From contig JAULBX010029214.1 in the NCBI GenBank assembly GCA_032358255.1, positions 1 through 23,293 on the forward strand: a DNA stretch of 23,293 bases, written 5' to 3'. Shown here in pieces: positions 22,801-23,293 of this stretch; positions within the stretch are counted from its first letter, which is position 1; the number at the start of each line of letters is the position of its first letter. The stretch is from Heterotrichella gracilis. Its lineage: Eukaryota > Sar > Xanthophyceae > Tribonematales > Xanthonemataceae. Under the pieces are notes generated by a model. It saw only the letters and a program-made list of their open reading frames with translations, was not told the origin of the DNA and ran no database searches. The position numbers and the translations under genes are program-made.

Positions 22801-22829
22801 AAAATAACATAAAATTATACGATTGTAAA
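22801..22829 (-). promoter_or_regulatory. Promoter of the methyltransferase operon
   Basis: On the minus strand: TTTACA (22829-22824), 17 nt, TATTTT (22806-22801), with TGT before the -10. Predicted start ~22794 gives a 13-14 nt leader carrying AGGAG before the ATG at 22780. A second extended -10 (TGT-TATAAA, 22845-22837) lies upstream over the polymerase stop, without a good -35. Confidence 0.65.
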
Positions 22830-22837
22830 GACTTATT

Positions 22838-23293
22838 TTATAACATAGCTTTGATTTTTTTAGGATTTATTTTCATAACTTCTAAAATTTTTTCACAAGG
22901 ATTCTTGAAAAATTTTGCAAACTGTTGTCCTAAATCTATATGATCTTCCAACCCAAATTCTAGGGGAAGCCCGTCATCAGTTGGTACTGCAATACACGTT
23001 TGTGAAATTTTGTATCCTTTATTATTTACTGTATAAAGACCACTATTAGGATGTAATTTTAACAATATACAATTATCTCCCTCTCGTATTAAGTTATATT
23101 TACTCTCTAACCGACCTAATTCTATGAGCGAATTATATAAAAGACTACCTTTTGTTGCTTCGGGTGTTCTTGAAATGTATATTTTTTTGTCACTTGACCC
23201 GGGAAAAAAAAAAATTCTTTTAAATTTACACAGGAAGAGCAAAAGAACGGAACCGACACGATTATCGTCCGCAAAGAAAACGACACGATAAAA
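22838..23293 (-). CDS. 43: Family B DNA polymerase (T4 gp43-like), C-terminal fragment
   Basis: The frame stays open to the window edge, so the 5' part is missing. The last ~120 residues match the C-terminal thumb of T4-type gp43: IYISRTPEATKGSLLYN (family pattern TPIHVRGALLYN), LESKYNLIREGDNCILLKL (yeLI.eGdkI.f.yL), CIAVPTDDGLPLEFGLEDHI (v.afP..LPkEFGL.kyI), then DLGQQFAKFFKNPCEKIL (D...QFEKTFL.PL..il). Upstream of an 11-base A-run (23204-23214) the translation no longer resembles a polymerase, which suggests a frameshift in the homopolymer, a sequencing error or a contig-end artefact. The TTG at 23242 is not a credible start. Confidence 0.85.
   Translation of the reverse strand, partial: FYRVVFFADDNRVGSVLLLFLCKFKRIFFFPGSSDKKIYISRTPEATKGSLLYNSLIELGRLESKYNLIREGDNCILLKLHPNSGLYTVNNKGYKISQTCIAVPTDDGLPLEFGLEDHIDLGQQFAKFFKNPCEKILEVMKINPKKIKAML

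Overview
This AT-rich window comes from the genome of a T4-like (myovirus-type) tailed phage that is clearly diverged from T4 itself. The strongest evidence is an ordered block of T4-type virion genes: portal (gp20), a tiny gp67-like core protein, prohead protease (gp21), scaffold (gp22), major capsid (gp23), head-completion protein (gp4), tube cap/initiator (gp48/gp54), wedge protein (gp53), hub (gp27-like), sheath (gp18) and tube (gp19). The C-terminus of a T4-type family B DNA polymerase (gp43) sits at the right edge. The host cannot be named. Bacterial tRNAs with encoded CCA, Shine-Dalgarno sites and a peptidoglycan hydrolase point to a bacterium.

Layout. Positions 1-4472 (+) hold receptor-binding and fibre genes: the end of a fibre-like protein, a LamG-like adhesin and a 1023-residue tailspike with a Thr-rich linker. 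Positions 4480-9265 (+) are the head assembly cassette, closed by a strong terminator. Positions 9324-10004 (-) carry a small exported protein and gp4, which point against the surrounding late genes. Positions 10033-15440 (+) are the baseplate, hub, sheath and tube genes. Positions 15441-16885 are an accessory junction between the late (+) and mostly minus-strand halves. It contains a promoter followed by a putative 59-nt small RNA, a two-tRNA cluster (Thr, Ser) with a third unusual tRNA-like RNA at its 5' end, an orphan HicB-like gene, a Xre-type regulator, an operator-like palindrome and a GTG-start small ORF under a near-consensus promoter. Positions 16886-23293 (-) hold lysis, nucleotide-metabolism and replication-associated genes: a second Xre-like protein, a CHAP-like endolysin, dihydrofolate reductase, a metallophosphoesterase, a conserved phage protein of unknown function, an octapeptide-repeat protein, a MazG/PRA-PH-like pyrophosphohydrolase, a beta-class DNA methyltransferase, two unknowns and the polymerase end.

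Two observations stand out. First, at least five promoters on both strands share one design: a TTGACA-like -35, 17-18 nt, and a -10 preceded by ATGT (extended -10). This suggests a common phage promoter class. Second, one of them lies so that transcription would start 1-2 nt before a ~210-nt RNA whose first seven bases pair exactly with the acceptor strand next to a good tRNA T-arm. This RNA heads the tRNA-Ser/tRNA-Thr/HicB operon and fits neither a normal tRNA nor a standard tmRNA. It is the best candidate here for something undescribed. All homology statements come from reading motifs; no database search was run.
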